NCBI RefSeq assembly: GCF_001895085.1
Contig: NZ_BDFD01000003.1
Location: forward strand, 102,001-166,000
DNA: 64,000 bases
Origin: Mariprofundus micogutta
Lineage (GTDB): Bacteria; Pseudomonadota; Zetaproteobacteria; Mariprofundales; Mariprofundaceae
Reading direction: 5' to 3'
In this document: positions 1 to 8,943 of the stretch, in pieces
Position numbering within the stretch: position 1 is the stretch's first letter
Layout of the letters: the number at the start of each line of letters is the position of its first letter
The notes under the pieces: generated by a model
The model's database searches: none
What the model saw: only the letters and a program-made list of their open reading frames with translations
Told to the model about the DNA's origin: nothing
Program-made: the position numbers and the translations under genes

Positions 1-1
1 C

Positions 2-1054
2 AGTGGCTCTCTGGATATCAGAATTCCCTTCGCCGACACACCCTGGTCTTTATCAACAAAAGTGCGTTACTTAAATCGTAATGCCCTGCCTGAAGCACTT
101 GATCATCCGGATCAACTTATTGAGCAATCTTGGATTTTAACCGCTGATATTGAACGCTTCGACTGGAATGATGCACAGATGAATGGTGTAAGTATCAAGC
201 TGGCTTCAGCCAAAAACAGTCTTGGCCGGCTCAAAGCAAAAAAAATAAGCACCGCACAACTGAACATCACTGATGTAGATGCCATATTCTCGCTTCCCGG
301 CAAAGGCACAGTGGATTTGCGCAAACTGTCCGCTCATGTTGAAAAACAAACCCTTACCATGTCCGCCACACTCACACCCGAAAGCGAGGGCGGCATGCAC
401 TGGCGTGGATTTGCCGAATTGGGCGGTGACTTCGGGCATTTGATGAAATTCGGCGATCTATCCAAACGCTTCAGTAATGGCGATGGTCACCTGCTATTTT
501 CAGGTCAGGGCATCATTCTCAAGAATCAGCCCTGGTGGCAAGGCATTGATGGCAGACTGAGATTACGCGTGGATGATGGGAGAATTCTGGAGGGCGGCAC
601 GCTTACAACACTACTGGCTGCATTCAACCTTACAGAATTATACAAGCTGCTGCTGGGGCAACGTAAGGACCTCTCAGGACCGGGCATCATGTATGAACGC
701 CTGCAGATGGAAGCCATTATGCAAAATCAGAATATCCAGATTAGAAATGTTGCCCTGAGATCATCTGCATTTGATCTCGTGGGTCAGGGAACTATGGATA
801 TCAATCAAGCGAACATCGATCTCTATCTGGTTGCGCAACCGCTCCAGAATCTGGATGCATTGCTGGCTAAAATACCGCTGCTCCGCGACCTTCTCGGCGG
901 CAAATCACACAGCCTGATGCGAAAGATTTATCATATGCATGGGCCATTCACCGATGCTCAGGTTGAGGCTGTGAGCGCCGAAGATGCAGGACTCGCCTCC
1001 CCCGGCATTGTTGAACGCCTTTTCAATCTTCCCACAGAGTGGTTCGGCTCTTAA
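2..1054 (+). CDS. AsmA/YhdP-like protein, C-terminal part (5' end outside window)
   Basis: The reading frame is open from base 2, so this is the last ~350 residues of a longer protein. AsmA-family proteins are long, inner-membrane-anchored periplasmic proteins linked to outer-membrane lipid homeostasis. Seen here: repeated beta-strand-rich segments and the family's C-terminal region, with a 'GDGHLLFSGQG' stretch, an 'LRLRVDDGRILEGG' stretch, and a late 'GQGTMDINQANIDLYLVAQPL' region typical of the AsmA-like C-terminal domain. A GTG at 62 is an internal in-frame codon, not a convincing start. It sits 118 bp upstream of an MCE lipid-transport operon, which suits an envelope-lipid role, but a promoter-like region separates the two. 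The N-terminal anchor cannot be seen. Confidence 0.8.
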   Translation, partial: SGSLDIRIPFADTPWSLSTKVRYLNRNALPEALDHPDQLIEQSWILTADIERFDWNDAQMNGVSIKLASAKNSLGRLKAKKISTAQLNITDVDAIFSLPGKGTVDLRKLSAHVEKQTLTMSATLTPESEGGMHWRGFAELGGDFGHLMKFGDLSKRFSNGDGHLLFSGQGIILKNQPWWQGIDGRLRLRVDDGRILEGGTLTTLLAAFNLTELYKLLLGQRKDLSGPGIMYERLQMEAIMQNQNIQIRNVALRSSAFDLVGQGTMDINQANIDLYLVAQPLQNLDALLAKIPLLRDLLGGKSHSLMRKIYHMHGPFTDAQVEAVSAEDAGLASPGIVERLFNLPTEWFGS

Positions 1055-1122
1055 GCCTACGCTTCTCAAATGCATGCATCAGGGAAAGCCCGGCTTTTTC
1101 AACACACCTCATGAACATACAA

Positions 1123-1165
1123 TGTGACAGATCTCACTTGTCTTTCCTGACAATCAGCATATAAA
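1123..1165 (+). promoter_or_regulatory. Crp-type operator plus promoter of the mla-like operon
   Basis: TGTGA-N6-TCACT at 1123-1138 matches the Crp consensus in 9 of 10 half-site positions. A -35-like TTGTCT at 1138-1143 and a -10 TATAAA at 1160-1165 follow with a 16-nt spacer. A start point 7 nt after the -10 falls at ~1172, placing the operator centre (1130.5) at -41.5, the classic class II activator position. The implied start point coincides with the first ATG of the permease gene. A Crp/Fnr-family gene occurs at 22884-23540. Regulation is inferred. Confidence 0.55.
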
Positions 1166-1171
1166 GTCAAC

Positions 1172-1993
1172 ATGGAATCGCAGCGCAACATGATGATGCA
1201 GCTTCACAAACGAGCCGACCGGGTCGGCACCATTAGCCTGCACATGTTTTCCGAGCTGCGCCGCATCTTCCAGATGACCTTATCCATTCTGGTCGTTGGG
1301 CTGCGAATGTCCTGGCTATCCAAGCCGGCTGTCACCAATGTCGCGTTCAGACAGATTTATTTTACAGGTGTGCAGGGCTTGCCCTGGGTTATACTGGTTG
1401 CGCTGGGCGTGGGAGTCCTGGCCGTTTATAACATCGTTGATTTTGCCAAAAGTATACAGGACATGTCTCTGATCGGACGCCTGATTTCAAACCTGCTGGT
1501 GCAGGAAGTCGCCCCGCTGATTGTCACCATCCTGCTTCTCTCCCGTTCCGGTGTCGCTGTAGTGACGGAACTGGGTACCATGCACGTGCGCGGCGAAGAC
1601 CTGGCACTGCGCAGCATGGGGATCAGTGTGCAGGAATACCTGCTGTGGCCTCGCCTGATGGCATTTACCCTGTGCGGCCTGATCCTGACTTTCGTCTTTG
1701 TGTTTGTATCAATCTGGCTGGGCGGACTGCTTGTTTCACTCAGTTATGAAATCAACTTCATAGACTTCCTGATTGAAGTCAGGAAAGGCACCAGCTTTAA
1801 TGAACTGCTTATCCTCATCTTCAAGGGATCACTGTATCCCATGCTCAGTGCCATCATGCTACTGAACCGGGGCTGCCATGTTGGCCGTGAACCCAACCTG
1901 ATCCCGGTACATGCAACACAGGGTGTATTGGGAGCTCTGATGCTAATACTGATGAGTGATGCCTTCATCGCCATCATACAGGCGCTGGCATGA
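1172..1993 (+). CDS. mlaE: MlaE-family ABC permease of a lipid transporter
   Basis: This is the inner-membrane permease of an MCE-type phospholipid/lipid transport system (273 aa). Typical MlaE features are visible: an N-terminal amphipathic segment (~20-45), several hydrophobic helices, the conserved 'VQEVAPLIVTILLLSRSG' region (~112-129) and the 'ELGTMHVRGEDLALRSMGI' coupling region that contacts the ATPase. It starts an operon in which each gene overlaps or abuts the next; its stop overlaps the following ATG by 4 bases. No clear Shine-Dalgarno precedes ATG 1172; ATGs at 1190-1196 are possible alternatives. Family assignment is secure. The lipid carried and the direction of transport cannot be read from sequence. 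Confidence 0.88.
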   Translation: MESQRNMMMQLHKRADRVGTISLHMFSELRRIFQMTLSILVVGLRMSWLSKPAVTNVAFRQIYFTGVQGLPWVILVALGVGVLAVYNIVDFAKSIQDMSLIGRLISNLLVQEVAPLIVTILLLSRSGVAVVTELGTMHVRGEDLALRSMGISVQEYLLWPRLMAFTLCGLILTFVFVFVSIWLGGLLVSLSYEINFIDFLIEVRKGTSFNELLILIFKGSLYPMLSAIMLLNRGCHVGREPNLIPVHATQGVLGALMLILMSDAFIAIIQALA

Positions 1994-2664
1994 GTGATGT
2001 ATTGCATTGGGATGAGCTGCACCTTGGACACACCCTCATTCCGGCATCACATGTGGCCCACGGTGAATTTGTCCGTCTGGTGATGAACTACCCATGCCAG
2101 TATGCATTTATGCAACATATGTTTTCTCCCTGCGACGAATCATGTGCCGACAACTGGAAAATGTGGCTTCAAACAGATAGCGGACTTCAGATGTCGGGAA
2201 GTCGGGAGTTCAGCATGTCCGTCGGCAGCATGATTCGTCATCGTGGCCTTATTGCCAACCTGAGCCTGCGGGAAAACCTGCTACTGCCATTCCTGTATCA
2301 CGAAAACCATACCCGCCTTGAACAGGCCGCAGATGAACTGGTGGATGTTGCCAACCTGATCGGTCTCACTGCAGCACTGGATGAAAAGGCCGGCGAACGC
2401 ACCACATTCACCCACGCGCTGATTAGCCTGGGACGCTGCCTGCTGATAAAACCAGCCATTATCGTAGCGCAGGAGGTGCATATCGGCATGCCTCCTGAAC
2501 ATTTGGAACAGTTTAAAGATATTAGCATGAGCGCTCTTCAGCGATTAGGGTCAGGTCTGCTTTATCTGACTGCCAGCCCTGAAGAGGGCTCTGGCCTGGA
2601 TTATGCTCGTACGCTGACAGTCAAAGCCGAACACAAAGACATTCAGAGCAGGAAAGGAGAATAA
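1990..2664 (+). CDS. Degenerate MlaF-like ABC ATPase homologue lacking nucleotide-binding motifs
   Basis: It occupies the MlaF (ATPase) position and keeps the overall ABC layout, but not the catalytic residues (224 aa). After 'GEFVRLV' (~26-32) the Walker A position reads MNYPCQYAF instead of GxxGxGKST. The Q-loop neighbourhood is recognisable ('GLIANLSLRENLLLPF', ~83-98). The signature LSGGQ position reads roughly 'FTHALISLGR', and the Walker B/D-loop region reads IIVAQEVHIGMPP where LLLLDEPxxGLDP is usual. It is an uninterrupted ORF with normal codon use, so it is probably a maintained protein, not a decayed gene. It may be a structural subunit or regulator of the permease. Alignment by eye; sure of the missing P-loop, less sure of exact residue matches. 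Confidence 0.7.
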   Translation: MSDVLHWDELHLGHTLIPASHVAHGEFVRLVMNYPCQYAFMQHMFSPCDESCADNWKMWLQTDSGLQMSGSREFSMSVGSMIRHRGLIANLSLRENLLLPFLYHENHTRLEQAADELVDVANLIGLTAALDEKAGERTTFTHALISLGRCLLIKPAIIVAQEVHIGMPPEHLEQFKDISMSALQRLGSGLLYLTASPEEGSGLDYARTLTVKAEHKDIQSRKGE

Positions 2665-3666
2665 GTGGCCGAATTTGTTGCAAATGTCAGACGTCAGGTC
2701 GGTTGGTTTGTCTTACTCGGCATAGGCACCATTGTCGCCATTATCCTCGCTGTCAGCCTGCAAAGCGATCTGTTTGCGAAAAAGTTTCAACTATACTTCT
2801 CTCCACCATCAGCTGCATCCTTCTACGAAGGTCAGGCCATCAAGTTTCAGGGTTTCACCGTTGGCCGCATCAAAGCGATGGATCTGCAAGATGACGGCAC
2901 CGTTCGCATCACCCTGAATCTGCTGGAGCGTTATCATCCCATGCTACATGAGGGCGCTATAGTTCACCTGGTCAGAGAAGGGCTGATTGGAGAACAAACG
3001 CTTGAAATCACCTCCGGTGATTCTGAAAAACCTGTTGTACAACCCGGACAGGTCATCACATACGAAACTGCCGCCACCATTGAACAACTGCTGCAGGATA
3101 TAAAACCAGCCGTGGAAAATGCTAACACCTTGCTGCAAGAGCTGTCTGAGCTCGCCACATGGCTGAATGACCCGAACAGCGACTTCCGCCAGATGGGAGC
3201 ACGTTTTAACGCCCTCAGTCAGGATCTGAACCGTGAAAATGTAGGCAAACTGGTTGTGAATCTAGCAGAGATACTGGAAAACCTGCAGAGCCTCACCAAA
3301 GACCTGAAAGACAGCCATGTTGGTGAACAACTGGCTAAATCGCTGCATTCAACGTCACAGATATTATCTGACCTGAGACCCCTGACTCAACAGATTTCCA
3401 AAGAGGGACCGGAAAGCCTGAAACGTATTAACAGCCTGATTAATCACGTGAATAAGCTGTCCAAATCTCTCGATTCGGTAGCTTCAGACCTTTCCGAACT
3501 GACACCTGAACTACCGGGTCTAGCACGTGAATCCCGCGTCACCATCGCAGAAATGCAGCAACTCCTGAAAGCACTGCAAAACTCATGGTTGGTCGGCGGG
3601 AAAGCTCAACCTGCGCAGGATGATGAACGGTCTGTAGCACCTCCAGTGCTGGAGATGCAGCCTTGA
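2665..3666 (+). CDS. mlaD: MCE-domain (MlaD-like) lipid transport protein
   Basis: Substrate-binding component of the lipid transporter: one N-terminal membrane helix (~12-32) followed by one MCE/MlaD domain (~37-115, including 'FYEGQAIKFQGFTVGRI') in the periplasm. The rest (~125-310) is long, helical and probably coiled coil, longer than E. coli MlaD (about 180 aa) and closer in layout to the LetB/PqiB-like or actinobacterial MCE proteins with helical tails. GTG start at 2665 with a GGAG just upstream, directly abutting the previous stop. The helical tail could form a tunnel or reach toward the outer membrane. 333 aa. Confidence 0.87.
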   Translation: MAEFVANVRRQVGWFVLLGIGTIVAIILAVSLQSDLFAKKFQLYFSPPSAASFYEGQAIKFQGFTVGRIKAMDLQDDGTVRITLNLLERYHPMLHEGAIVHLVREGLIGEQTLEITSGDSEKPVVQPGQVITYETAATIEQLLQDIKPAVENANTLLQELSELATWLNDPNSDFRQMGARFNALSQDLNRENVGKLVVNLAEILENLQSLTKDLKDSHVGEQLAKSLHSTSQILSDLRPLTQQISKEGPESLKRINSLINHVNKLSKSLDSVASDLSELTPELPGLARESRVTIAEMQQLLKALQNSWLVGGKAQPAQDDERSVAPPVLEMQP

Positions 3667-4646
3667 GACAGCGTCTATCCCTCTCACGCAGTGCTGCATA
3701 CCTGCTCTCTCTACTGCTCATTGGGCTGTTATGCTCATGCGCCGGGCGAAGCAGCCATAAGATTGCCGAACCAGAGAACCCTTATATCCTGAAGGCCAAC
3801 AATCATATCCAGAACGGCTTAGCCGCCATGAAGTATGAGCGCTGGCAATCTGCTGAGCGTTCTTTCAAGCTGGCACTCACCTCATCGCAACTGTCAGATG
3901 ACATCCATCTCGTATCCCACGCCTGGTATAATCTGGCCATCGTACGCACTGCATTAAAGAATATAGCCGGTGCAGAGAAAGCTTACTTGCGGGTTATTGA
4001 GCTCACCGACCGCCATCATGATTCCAATATGCATATGCGTGCCAGACTGGCACTTGCCCTGATGCAGCAACGTGAAGCAAAACTTCCGGATTCATTCAAC
4101 CTGCAACAGTTTCCAGCGAGCCTGTTTACAGCCGGTCAGTGGCCAGCAGATATTCGCCTGCAGGCAGCACGTCTGGCGCAACTGATGCAACAAACATCTT
4201 TGGCAAAACAGGGTTATCTGACTGTCACCTCCGAGACAGAAAATAAACAGAATCTGTTGAAAATGAAAGCTGAGGCCCATATGGGGCTTGCGCTTCTGGC
4301 CAGATCCGAGAGCAAGTATGGGAACAGTCTGGCCGAAAGTGAACAGACACTGGTTTATTGCCGCAAGATTGGCGCCCCGCGTCTGACTGCGCATGCCCTG
4401 CTGCTACAGGGCCAACTTACGATCATCGAAAAAGCTGCGCGTCAGGACAGACTGGAGCGCGCACTAAGCATATACACTGCCCTCAACAGTCATGCAGGAC
4501 AAAAACAGGTTCTCACAGCACTCATCAACATCAGTCCGCCAGGAAAAGGCTCAGCCCTGCAGTTGCGTTTACAGCAGCTCGAAGACAAGCTTGGCAAAGC
4601 AAGCGAAAAGGATACAAACTTTTCGAGCGCAAAAGAGGATCATTGA
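3663..4646 (+). CDS. TPR-like lipoprotein in the mla-like operon
   Basis: A 327-aa predicted lipoprotein. The N-terminus has a basic start, a hydrophobic core and a lipobox-like 'GLLCSC' (~21-26), so it is probably lipidated and faces the periplasm. Residues ~45-120 look like tetratricopeptide repeats ('HAWYNLAIVRTALKNIAGAEKAYLRV'-type helices, shortened here), with further helical repeats to ~300. The TTG start overlaps the TGA of the MCE gene by 3 bases, implying translational coupling. MCE operons often end with an ABC-type auxiliary lipoprotein; this one uses a TPR fold instead and may be a scaffold. No specific family was recognised. Confidence 0.7.
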   Translation: MRQRLSLSRSAAYLLSLLLIGLLCSCAGRSSHKIAEPENPYILKANNHIQNGLAAMKYERWQSAERSFKLALTSSQLSDDIHLVSHAWYNLAIVRTALKNIAGAEKAYLRVIELTDRHHDSNMHMRARLALALMQQREAKLPDSFNLQQFPASLFTAGQWPADIRLQAARLAQLMQQTSLAKQGYLTVTSETENKQNLLKMKAEAHMGLALLARSESKYGNSLAESEQTLVYCRKIGAPRLTAHALLLQGQLTIIEKAARQDRLERALSIYTALNSHAGQKQVLTALINISPPGKGSALQLRLQQLEDKLGKASEKDTNFSSAKEDH

Positions 4647-5155
4647 TGGTAGCCCCCTGTATTCAAGACGTGAGCTTTTCCGAAAAAGAAAGCAGTCATG
4701 TCGGAAAATTATGCCTGCAGCTGAACTGCAATAGCGATTGCATCCATGTGCTTCGTTCCATGGTTGCGGTAATGACCGCTCGTGCCGGTATGGATGAGTT
4801 ACGCAGCAACAGGGTTGCCATTGCTGTCGACGAACTGTTTGCCAATATTGCAACCCACGCATATGGCGGCAAGGCCGGTCGCGTGGAGATGGAAACCTGT
4901 ATCTGCAACGAGTCAGATCGAGGGCCTGTACTGATCTTCGATTTTCGAGACTTTGCCTCCGTGGTATGGAGCGGTGATATCAAGGCCGCCGCAAACCATG
5001 AACCGGATCCTGCAAACCTTACCCCGGGCGGACTTGGCTTGAGACTGATCTGCAAGGTGTCGGATCACTGCGAACATGAAAGTCTTGAAGACGGCAACCA
5101 CTGGCGCCTGATATTTAACATCAATGATGGAGAACAAAATGGATGTAACGCTTAA
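4646..5155 (+). CDS. RsbW/SpoIIAB-like serine kinase (HATPase)
   Basis: A 169-aa GHKL/HATPase_c_2 domain protein of the anti-sigma-factor kinase type. Seen: the N box 'AVDELFANIATHAY' (~53-66), a G1-like 'LIFDFRDFA' region (~93-101) and the G2-like 'PGGLGLRLI' (~124-132). Such proteins bind ATP and phosphorylate a STAS partner on serine. ATG 4646 overlaps the previous stop by one base, and a STAS gene follows with overlap, the usual pairing in partner switching. No sigma factor or PP2C phosphatase gene is adjacent. In this setting the target might be the lipid transporter instead of transcription; that is inference. Confidence 0.8.
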   Translation: MVAPCIQDVSFSEKESSHVGKLCLQLNCNSDCIHVLRSMVAVMTARAGMDELRSNRVAIAVDELFANIATHAYGGKAGRVEMETCICNESDRGPVLIFDFRDFASVVWSGDIKAAANHEPDPANLTPGGLGLRLICKVSDHCEHESLEDGNHWRLIFNINDGEQNGCNA

Positions 5156-5471
5156 TTTCGAACGTGAAGACAAGGATGATACGCATGTGTTATTACGCGT
5201 TATCGGTGACGTCACCATTCATACTTCCACGCGATTACGGGAACAGCTAAAACCTCTGTTTACGACGAAAATGCAGGAGATTCACGTCACACTCGAGCAG
5301 GTGGACTTCATGGACTCATCCGGTATCGCCACACTGGTGGAGGGCTTGCAATGGTCCAGACTTACCGGTGGTCGTTTTGTACTCTCCGGACTCAGGGACA
5401 ACGTCAAAGACGTATTCTCGCTAGCCAAACTGGATACCGTATTTGATATCGAGGATAATACCACAGCATGA
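5139..5471 (+). CDS. STAS-domain anti-sigma-factor-antagonist-like protein
   Basis: A 110-aa single STAS domain. The phosphorylatable serine motif MDSSG is intact, preceded by 'LEQVDF', exactly as in SpoIIAA/RsbV proteins. ATG 5139 is chosen because GGAG at 5129-5132 sits 6 nt upstream; ATGs at 5124 and 5127 lie before or within that site. The gene overlaps the HATPase gene by 17 bases and the ubiD gene by 4. In E. coli the Mla complex includes a STAS protein, MlaB, that binds MlaF, so this protein could be the transporter's STAS subunit, a partner-switch antagonist, or both. Confidence 0.82.
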   Translation: MDVTLNFEREDKDDTHVLLRVIGDVTIHTSTRLREQLKPLFTTKMQEIHVTLEQVDFMDSSGIATLVEGLQWSRLTGGRFVLSGLRDNVKDVFSLAKLDTVFDIEDNTTA

Positions 5472-6928
5472 GTTTTTCCGATATGCGCGCCTTTACAGCT
5501 GAACTGGAAAAGCGAGGCCTGCTTAAACGTATCACAACAGAGATAAGCACCGAACTGGAGATCACCGAAATCTCGGATCGGGTACTGCGCGCCGGAGGCC
5601 CTGCCCTTCTGTTTGAAAACGTTAAAGACTCGAACATGCCTGTGCTGACCAATCTGTTTGGTACTGCCGAACGCATTGCGCTCGGCATGGGCCGGGAATC
5701 GGCTGAGGAACTGCGCGATATTGGTGAACTGCTCGCTTATCTGAAAGAGCCCGAACCTCCGAAGGGTTTACGCGATGCCTGGGACAAGTTCCCTATTCTG
5801 AAAAAAGTCATGCATATGCAGCCCAAAGTCACGAAAAAGGCAGCCTGGCAGGAAGTGGTTATGCAGGGGGATGATGTTGATCTGTATCAACTCCCTATTC
5901 AGCGCTGCTGGCCGGAAGATGCGGCACCACTGCTCACATGGGGACTGGTAGTTACCAGGGGGCCGAACAAAGATCGCCAGAATCTCGGCATTTACCGCCA
6001 ACAACTGATAGGCAAAAACAAGCTGATCATGCGCTGGCTCAAACATCGCGGTGGTGCTCAGGATCACCTGGAAGCAAAAAAATCAGGGGCCGAGCGCTTC
6101 CCTTGCGCGGTTGTGATCGGTGCAGATCCGGCCACAATACTGGCTGCAGTGACGCCAATCCCGGATACGCTGTCCGAATACCAGTTCGCTGGGCTTCTGC
6201 GTGGTGAAAAAACAGTGTTAACAAACTGCCTGAGCATAGATATGCAGGTGCCTGCATCTGCCGAAATTGTGCTTGAAGGTTATGTCTCCCTTGATGAATA
6301 TGCTGAAGAAGGTCCTTTTGGTGATCATACCGGTTACTATAACGAAACAGAAATGTTCCCGGTGTTTACCGTTGAGTCTGTCAGCATGCGGCGTGACGCT
6401 ATCTACCACTCCACGCACACGGGCAAACCGCCTGATGAACCGGCTATACTGGGACTGGCATTCAATGAAGTGTTTGTACCGATCCTGAAAAAACAGTTCC
6501 CTGAAATTGTCGATTTTTACCTGCCTATGGAAGGTTGCTCCTATCGCATGGCCATAGTATCGATCAACAAAGGTTATGCGGGGCATGCCAAACGGGTGAT
6601 GTTCGGTATCTGGTCATATTTAAGGCAGTTCATGTATACCAAATTCATTATCGTTGTGGATGCGGATATCGATTGCCGGGACTGGAATGAAGTGATCTGG
6701 GCGATCACAACGCGTTGTGATCCGGTTCGCGATTTTACCATGGCTGAACATACACCGATTGATTATCTCGATTTTGCATCTCCGGTGGCAGGACTCGGCT
6801 CCAAGGTTGGCATCGATGCAACCAATAAATGGCAAGGTGAAACGGACCGCGAATGGGGCCGTCCGATTGTCATGGATGAGGATGTGAAAAAGCGCATAGA
6901 CGATTTATGGCCGGAACTCGGGCTCTGA
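5468..6928 (+). CDS. ubiD: UbiD, 4-hydroxy-3-polyprenylbenzoate decarboxylase
   Basis: Prenylated-FMN-dependent decarboxylase of ubiquinone synthesis. At 486 aa it matches the E. coli enzyme in length, and it has the family's N-terminal '[15 protein letters not shown]' and the central conserved blocks ('[19 protein letters not shown]', '[10 protein letters not shown]' at ~286-295). The glutamate/arginine active-site region '[21 protein letters not shown]' is shortened here to its key residues R and E. ATG 5468 overlaps the STAS stop, so ubiD is the last coupled gene of the mla-like operon. The UbiX partner that makes the cofactor is not in the window. Confidence 0.92.
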   Translation: MSFSDMRAFTAELEKRGLLKRITTEISTELEITEISDRVLRAGGPALLFENVKDSNMPVLTNLFGTAERIALGMGRESAEELRDIGELLAYLKEPEPPKGLRDAWDKFPILKKVMHMQPKVTKKAAWQEVVMQGDDVDLYQLPIQRCWPEDAAPLLTWGLVVTRGPNKDRQNLGIYRQQLIGKNKLIMRWLKHRGGAQDHLEAKKSGAERFPCAVVIGADPATILAAVTPIPDTLSEYQFAGLLRGEKTVLTNCLSIDMQVPASAEIVLEGYVSLDEYAEEGPFGDHTGYYNETEMFPVFTVESVSMRRDAIYHSTHTGKPPDEPAILGLAFNEVFVPILKKQFPEIVDFYLPMEGCSYRMAIVSINKGYAGHAKRVMFGIWSYLRQFMYTKFIIVVDADIDCRDWNEVIWAITTRCDPVRDFTMAEHTPIDYLDFASPVAGLGSKVGIDATNKWQGETDREWGRPIVMDEDVKKRIDDLWPELGL

Positions 6929-6962
6929 TTCACAGCTCATGACAGGCAAACAGGCTTAAACG

Positions 6963-8876
6963 ATGGTTACGAAACTGAAAGGTCCACTTCTCATCGCTGC
7001 CCTGCTTATCACCGCAGTACTCTCATACCTGCTACTAACCAACACTGAATACAACGATTTGAATGCTGACGGATTGGCACAAGGCAAAGCTGCTTTCAAT
7101 CAGGGTGATTTCGATGAGGCGGCAGAATGGTTTCGTCAGGCTGCCAAGCTCGGCAATCAGGAAGCGCAATTCCATCTGGCCATGTTGTACCGCGATGGCA
7201 AGGGCGTAGAGCGCGATGATGCACAAGCTCTACGCTGGCTGAAACTTGCCGCAGCCCAGGACCACCTGAAAGCTCAATATGAACTGGCCAAGCTGCTTGA
7301 AACCGGCCGTGGTGTAGACATGGCCGATCCTGTCGGTGCTGCTCACTGGTATCGCAAAGCTGCCGAACACAATCTGGCCGCCGCCCAGCTTCGTCTGGCC
7401 ATGCTCTATGCTGACGGACGGGGTGTAAAAAAAGATGAAGCACTCGCACTGGACTGGGCGATCAGGTCAGCCAAAGCCAACAACACTGAAGCCGATTCTT
7501 TTAAGCAACAAATGATCAACAAGGTGAAAAACAAGGCATCCCATGGTGATGCAAAAGCCCAGTTTGTACTGGCCCGACTCTATCAACGCGGTGAAGGCAT
7601 CCATGAAGATGTGAAATCTGCAGAACAGTGGTTAAGGGCAAGTGCAGCCAGTGGCAATGCCGAGGCGCAATTCCATCTTGCCAATTTGCTGATTAAACAA
7701 GCCGCAGGAGCAAGCGAAGCATCGCGCTGGTATCTCGCAGCGGCGAAACAGAATCATCTGCTGGCTGCAGCAGCCATCGGCACCATGTTTGCGACAGGTA
7801 TGGGCACTGTGCAAAACAGTAAAGATGCGTTGTTATGGTTACACAAGGCAGCAGATGCAGGCATTACCCATGCGCAAACCAATCTCGGCATTCTCTATGA
7901 CGAGAACAAGGGTTTTGAGCATGATGACAAACAAGCAGTTCAATGGCTTCAAAAAGCAGCCGATCAGAATCAGAGCAAAGCCATGAACAATCTGGCTGCC
8001 ATGTATCTGCAGGGCAGAGGTGTAGACCGTGATCTGAAAAAAGCCTATACACTGTTCAAGGCAGCCGCCAAAGAAGATGGCCGGGCACAATATAATCTCG
8101 CGCTGTTATATCTGCGCGGCGTTCATGTCATGCACAATGATGAACTCGCCGCAGAATGGCTCTTAAAAGCCGAGGCCAGCGGAAACCAGCAATCTCAAAT
8201 CCTGCTGGGGCTGCTGTATCATCTTGGCCGTGGTGTCCTGTATAATGAGAAACAGGCTATTCACTGGTACAGCAAAGCCACATCTCTGGGCGACACTGAT
8301 GCCACATTCAATCTCGCCATCCTGCATTATAAGGCAGGTGATTATAAAAAAGCTTATACACTGTTTTTACAGTCAGCAGATGCAGGCGACAACGAGGCTC
8401 GTAATATTATCGGCCTGATGTATCAACAGGGACAAGGCGTTGATTATGACTTGAGCAAAGCTGCCTCATCGTTCGAAGAAGCAGCCCGACAGGGGTATGC
8501 TCCCTCACAGTTCAATCTGGCCAATCTTTATCGTAAAGGCGAAGGTGTTGAACAAATCGATAAAAAGGCAGTGCACTGGTATCAACAGGCTGCAGCTCAG
8601 AAATATGCGCAGGCCCAGAATTCTCTGGCTTATATGTACGCCCTTGGCCGCGGTGTGAAAACTGATCGACATATGGCCGAAGCATGGTTTAAAAAAGCGG
8701 CTGAGCAGGGGTTAAGTATTGCCATGCAGAATCTCAACCTGCTCAGGCAGAAGCAGAGCAGTTTCACACTGGCAAGCCAGAGCATAGACATTCAGATTCG
8801 CGCCACAATTCTCGATGAACAGCCTTTCAATCTCGAACAACGACTGGATGTCTACCGCATGCCGGAACTGCAATAA
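6963..8876 (+). CDS. Sel1-repeat (SLR/TPR-like) protein with N-terminal membrane anchor
   Basis: A 637-aa protein with one hydrophobic segment near the N-terminus (~8-26, signal anchor or uncleaved signal) followed by about 15 Sel1-like repeats of ~36 residues. Units of the form 'AQFHLAMLYRDGKGV' and 'A..WL.KAA' recur from ~45 to ~600. Sel1 proteins are solenoid scaffolds, often periplasmic, that bind partner proteins. The last ~35 residues fall outside the repeats. It starts 34 nt after ubiD, so it could be co-transcribed, but nothing shows a functional tie. Confidence 0.8.
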   Translation: MVTKLKGPLLIAALLITAVLSYLLLTNTEYNDLNADGLAQGKAAFNQGDFDEAAEWFRQAAKLGNQEAQFHLAMLYRDGKGVERDDAQALRWLKLAAAQDHLKAQYELAKLLETGRGVDMADPVGAAHWYRKAAEHNLAAAQLRLAMLYADGRGVKKDEALALDWAIRSAKANNTEADSFKQQMINKVKNKASHGDAKAQFVLARLYQRGEGIHEDVKSAEQWLRASAASGNAEAQFHLANLLIKQAAGASEASRWYLAAAKQNHLLAAAAIGTMFATGMGTVQNSKDALLWLHKAADAGITHAQTNLGILYDENKGFEHDDKQAVQWLQKAADQNQSKAMNNLAAMYLQGRGVDRDLKKAYTLFKAAAKEDGRAQYNLALLYLRGVHVMHNDELAAEWLLKAEASGNQQSQILLGLLYHLGRGVLYNEKQAIHWYSKATSLGDTDATFNLAILHYKAGDYKKAYTLFLQSADAGDNEARNIIGLMYQQGQGVDYDLSKAASSFEEAARQGYAPSQFNLANLYRKGEGVEQIDKKAVHWYQQAAAQKYAQAQNSLAYMYALGRGVKTDRHMAEAWFKKAAEQGLSIAMQNLNLLRQKQSSFTLASQSIDIQIRATILDEQPFNLEQRLDVYRMPELQ

Positions 8877-8943
8877 GCGTCAGCCATATCTCACTGCGCC
8901 GATGCAGCCCTGCTGGAGATAAATACCCGGAATGATACTGTCT

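Noticed and set aside
1083-1098. Weak hairpin AAAGC/GCTTT as a terminator after the AsmA-like gene
   Set aside because: Only 5 bp with a 3-nt loop; too weak to annotate.
6963-8876. Possible DNA tandem repeat
   Set aside because: The periodicity is at protein level (Sel1 repeats); the DNA of the units differs, so it is not a satellite or CRISPR-like array.
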